A stretch of DNA of 64,000 nucleotides from Hemibagrus wyckioides (lineage: Eukaryota > Chordata > Actinopteri > Siluriformes > Bagridae), in the NCBI RefSeq assembly GCF_019097595.1, contig NC_080718.1, positions 25,588,157 to 25,652,156 of the forward strand. Direction: 5' to 3'. The notes under the pieces were generated by a model. It did no database searches and had not been told where the DNA came from. It saw nothing but the letters and a program-made list of their open reading frames with translations. The stretch's first letter is position 1. Each line of letters starts with the position of its first letter. Positions 61,834-64,000 of the stretch are shown in pieces. The translations under genes were made by a program, and so were the position numbers.

Positions 61834-62288
61834 CTCCATCTCAGTGCACATGTATTTGTCTCAATCTCTCACTGTGTGTGTGTGTATCTCCCTCTCAATG
61901 CACATGTCTTTGTGTGTGTCTCAATCTGTGTGTGTGTGTCTCTATTACAGTGTACGTCTCTGTGTGTCTCAATCTGTGTGTGTGTGTCTCTATTACAGTG
62001 TACGTCTCTGTGTGTCTCAATCTGTGTGTGTCTCCATCTCAATGCACGTCTGTGTGTGTCTCAGTCCGAGTGTGTGTATCTCTATCACAATGCCCATGTC
62101 TTTGTGTCTCAATGTGTGTGTATCTCCATCTCAGTGCACATGTATTTGTGTCTCAATGTGTGTGTGTGTGTGTGTGTGTATCTCCATCTCAGTGCACATG
62201 TATTTGTGTCTCAATGTGTGTGTATCTCCATCTCAGTGCATGTATGTGTCTCAATGTGTGTGTGTGTATCTCCATCTCAGTGCATGTC

Positions 62289-62321
<33 letters not shown>

Positions 62322-62384
62322 CTCCATCTCAGTGCACATGTATTTGTGTCTCAATGTGTATGTATCTCCATCTCAGTGCATGTC

Positions 62385-62425
<41 letters not shown>

Positions 62426-62504
62426 CTCCATCTCAGTGCACATGTATTTGTGTCTCAATGTATGTGTCTCCATCACAGTGCACATGTCTTTGTCTCAATC
62501 TCTC

Positions 62505-62537
<33 letters not shown>

Positions 62538-62614
62538 CTCCATCTCAGTGCACATGTATTTGTCTCAATGTATGTGTCTCCATCACAGTGCACATGTCTT
62601 TGTCTCAATCTCTC

Positions 62615-62675
<61 letters not shown>

Positions 62676-62940
62676 CTCCATCTCAGTGCACATGTATTTG
62701 TGTCTCAATGTGTGTGTATCTCCATCTCAGTGCACGTCTTTGTGTGTGTGTGTGTGTGTGTCTCCATCTCAGTGCACATGTATTTGTGTCTCAATGTATG
62801 TGTCTCCATCACAGTGCACATCTTTGTCTCAATCTCTCACTGTGTGTGTGTGTCTCCCCCTCTCAATGCACGTCTTTGTGTGTGTCTCTCTGTGTGCGCG
62901 TATCTCTATCACAGTGCACATGTCTTTGTCTCAATCCCTC

Positions 62941-62977
<37 letters not shown>

Positions 62978-63472
62978 CTCCCTCTCAATGCACGTCTTTG
63001 TGTGTGTCTCTGTGTGTGCGTATCTCCATCACAGTGCACATGTCTTTGTCTCAGTCTCTCACTGTGTGTGTGTGTGTGTGCGCGTGTGTATCTCCCTCTC
63101 AATGCACATGTCTTTGTGTGTGTCTCTCTGTGTGTGCGTATCTCCATCACAGTGCACATGTCTTTGTCTCAATCTCTCACTGTGTGTGTGTGTGTGTGTG
63201 TGTGTATCTCCCTCTCAATGTACATGTCTTTGTGTGTGTCTCTCTGTGTGTGCGTATCTCCATCACAGTGCACATGTCTTTGTCTCAATCCCTCACTGTG
63301 ATGGAGATACGCACACACAGAGAGACACACACAAAGACATGTGCATTGAGAGGGAGATACACACGCGCGCACACACACACACACACAGTGAGAGACTGAG
63401 ACAAAGACATGTGCACTGTGATGGAGATACGCACACACAGAGACACACACAAAGACGTGCATTGAGAGGGAG

Positions 63473-63519
<47 letters not shown>

Positions 63520-63999
63520 GAGGGATTGAGACAAAGACATGTGCACTGTGATGGAGATACGCACACACAGAGAGACACACACAAAGACATGTGCATTGAG
63601 AGGGAGATACACACGCGCACACACACACACACACACACACAGTGAGAGATTGAGACAAAGACATGTGCACTGTGATGGAGATACGCACACACAGAGAGAC
63701 ACACACAAAGACATGTACATTGAGAGGGAGATACACACACACACACACACACAGTGAGAGATTGAGACAAAGACATGTGCACTGTGATGGAGATACGCAC
63801 ACACAGAGAGACAAAGACATGTGCATTGAGAGGGAGATACACACACACACACACAGTGAGGGATTGAGACAAAGACATGTGCACTGTGTGTGTGTGTGTG
63901 TATATCTCCCTCTCAATGCACATGTCTTTGTCTCTATCTGTGTGTGCGTATCTCCATCTCAGTGCACGTCTTTGTGTGTGTCTCAATCTGTTTGTTTGT
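61300..63999. repeat. GT-rich minisatellite with conserved TCTCCATC...TTTGTGTCTC core
   Basis: Long array in entpd6 intron DNA. Units of about 40-110 bp share CTCCATCTCAGTGCACATGT and TTTGTGTCTCAATG, separated by (GT)n of varied length. Between 63293 and about 63890 the units are in the opposite orientation. Very long Cys/Val/Ser frames across it result from the base composition. Confidence 0.93.
63293..63890. repeat. Inverted block within the GT-rich minisatellite
   Basis: Orientation switches at CACTGTGATGGAG (63293-63305) and switches back near 63882-63890. The order of variant units (CAGTCTCTCAC, GCGCGTG) matches the left arm in reverse, giving a large inverted repeat with the segment from about 62850. 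Confidence 0.85.
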
Positions 64000-64000
64000 G

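Noticed and set aside
61312..63521. Open frames of nearly 700 codons rich in Cys, Val and Ser
   Set aside because: They are read-through of a GT-rich minisatellite. Three overlapping frames are open at once, composition follows the dinucleotide, and no domain or splice structure is seen.

Overview
The window is vertebrate nuclear DNA, almost certainly from a teleost fish. Genes are split by GT-AG introns, and the DNA between exons is full of dinucleotide microsatellites, minisatellites and fish-type transposons (Tc1/mariner, hAT, an L2-like LINE). The species cannot be fixed from sequence alone. The repeat families look ostariophysan, perhaps catfish-like, but that is only an impression.

Three recognisable host genes are present. 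The main one is a complete brain-type glycogen phosphorylase gene (pygb) on the minus strand, start codon at 29498 and stop at 5581. I traced 20 coding exons; joined in phase they give 843 residues, which I recall as the length of human PYGB, with every catalytic, PLP-binding, Ser-14 and AMP-site residue I checked in place. To its right, also on the minus strand, is the last coding exon of an ENTPD5/6-type nucleoside diphosphatase (61077-61160). ENTPD6 lies just upstream of PYGB in the same orientation in human, so this is probably entpd6 and the linkage looks conserved. Between them, on the plus strand, is a complete two-coding-exon barrier-to-autointegration factor gene (banf1, 33469-34413). 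At the left end is a 293-residue minus-strand open frame (313-1194) that I cannot name.

Layout: 1-1.2 kb unknown gene; 1.2-4.8 kb a TA microsatellite, two related Tc1-like remnants and a LINE-like tail; 4.8-29.6 kb pygb with repeat-laden introns, including a hAT element with perfect target duplication in intron 12 and minisatellites of 37, 20 and 32 bp; 29.8-33.3 kb AT-rich intergenic DNA and a fold-back Tc1 element; 33.4-34.6 kb banf1; 35.0-39.6 kb a transposon cluster (two Tc1-like elements with transposase remains, a deletion derivative, a second hAT copy); 39.7-40.2 kb a 57-bp minisatellite carrying CACGTG; 41.3-56.2 kb a very large 30-bp satellite interrupted by a 5'-truncated LINE; 55.1-57.1 kb a duplicated unique spacer; 57.7-59.0 kb a hAT element with perfect 8-bp target duplication and a Tc1 derivative nested inside; 59.0-61.2 kb the 3' end of entpd6; 61.3-64.0 kb a GT-rich minisatellite with an inverted block.

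The genes do not form one pathway. pygb releases glucose-1-phosphate from glycogen, entpd6 hydrolyses nucleoside diphosphates in the secretory pathway, and banf1 bridges DNA and the nuclear envelope. The most unusual features are the 30-bp satellite with higher-order structure, the uninterrupted UG repeats abutting several pygb 3' splice sites, and the inverted block at the right edge.
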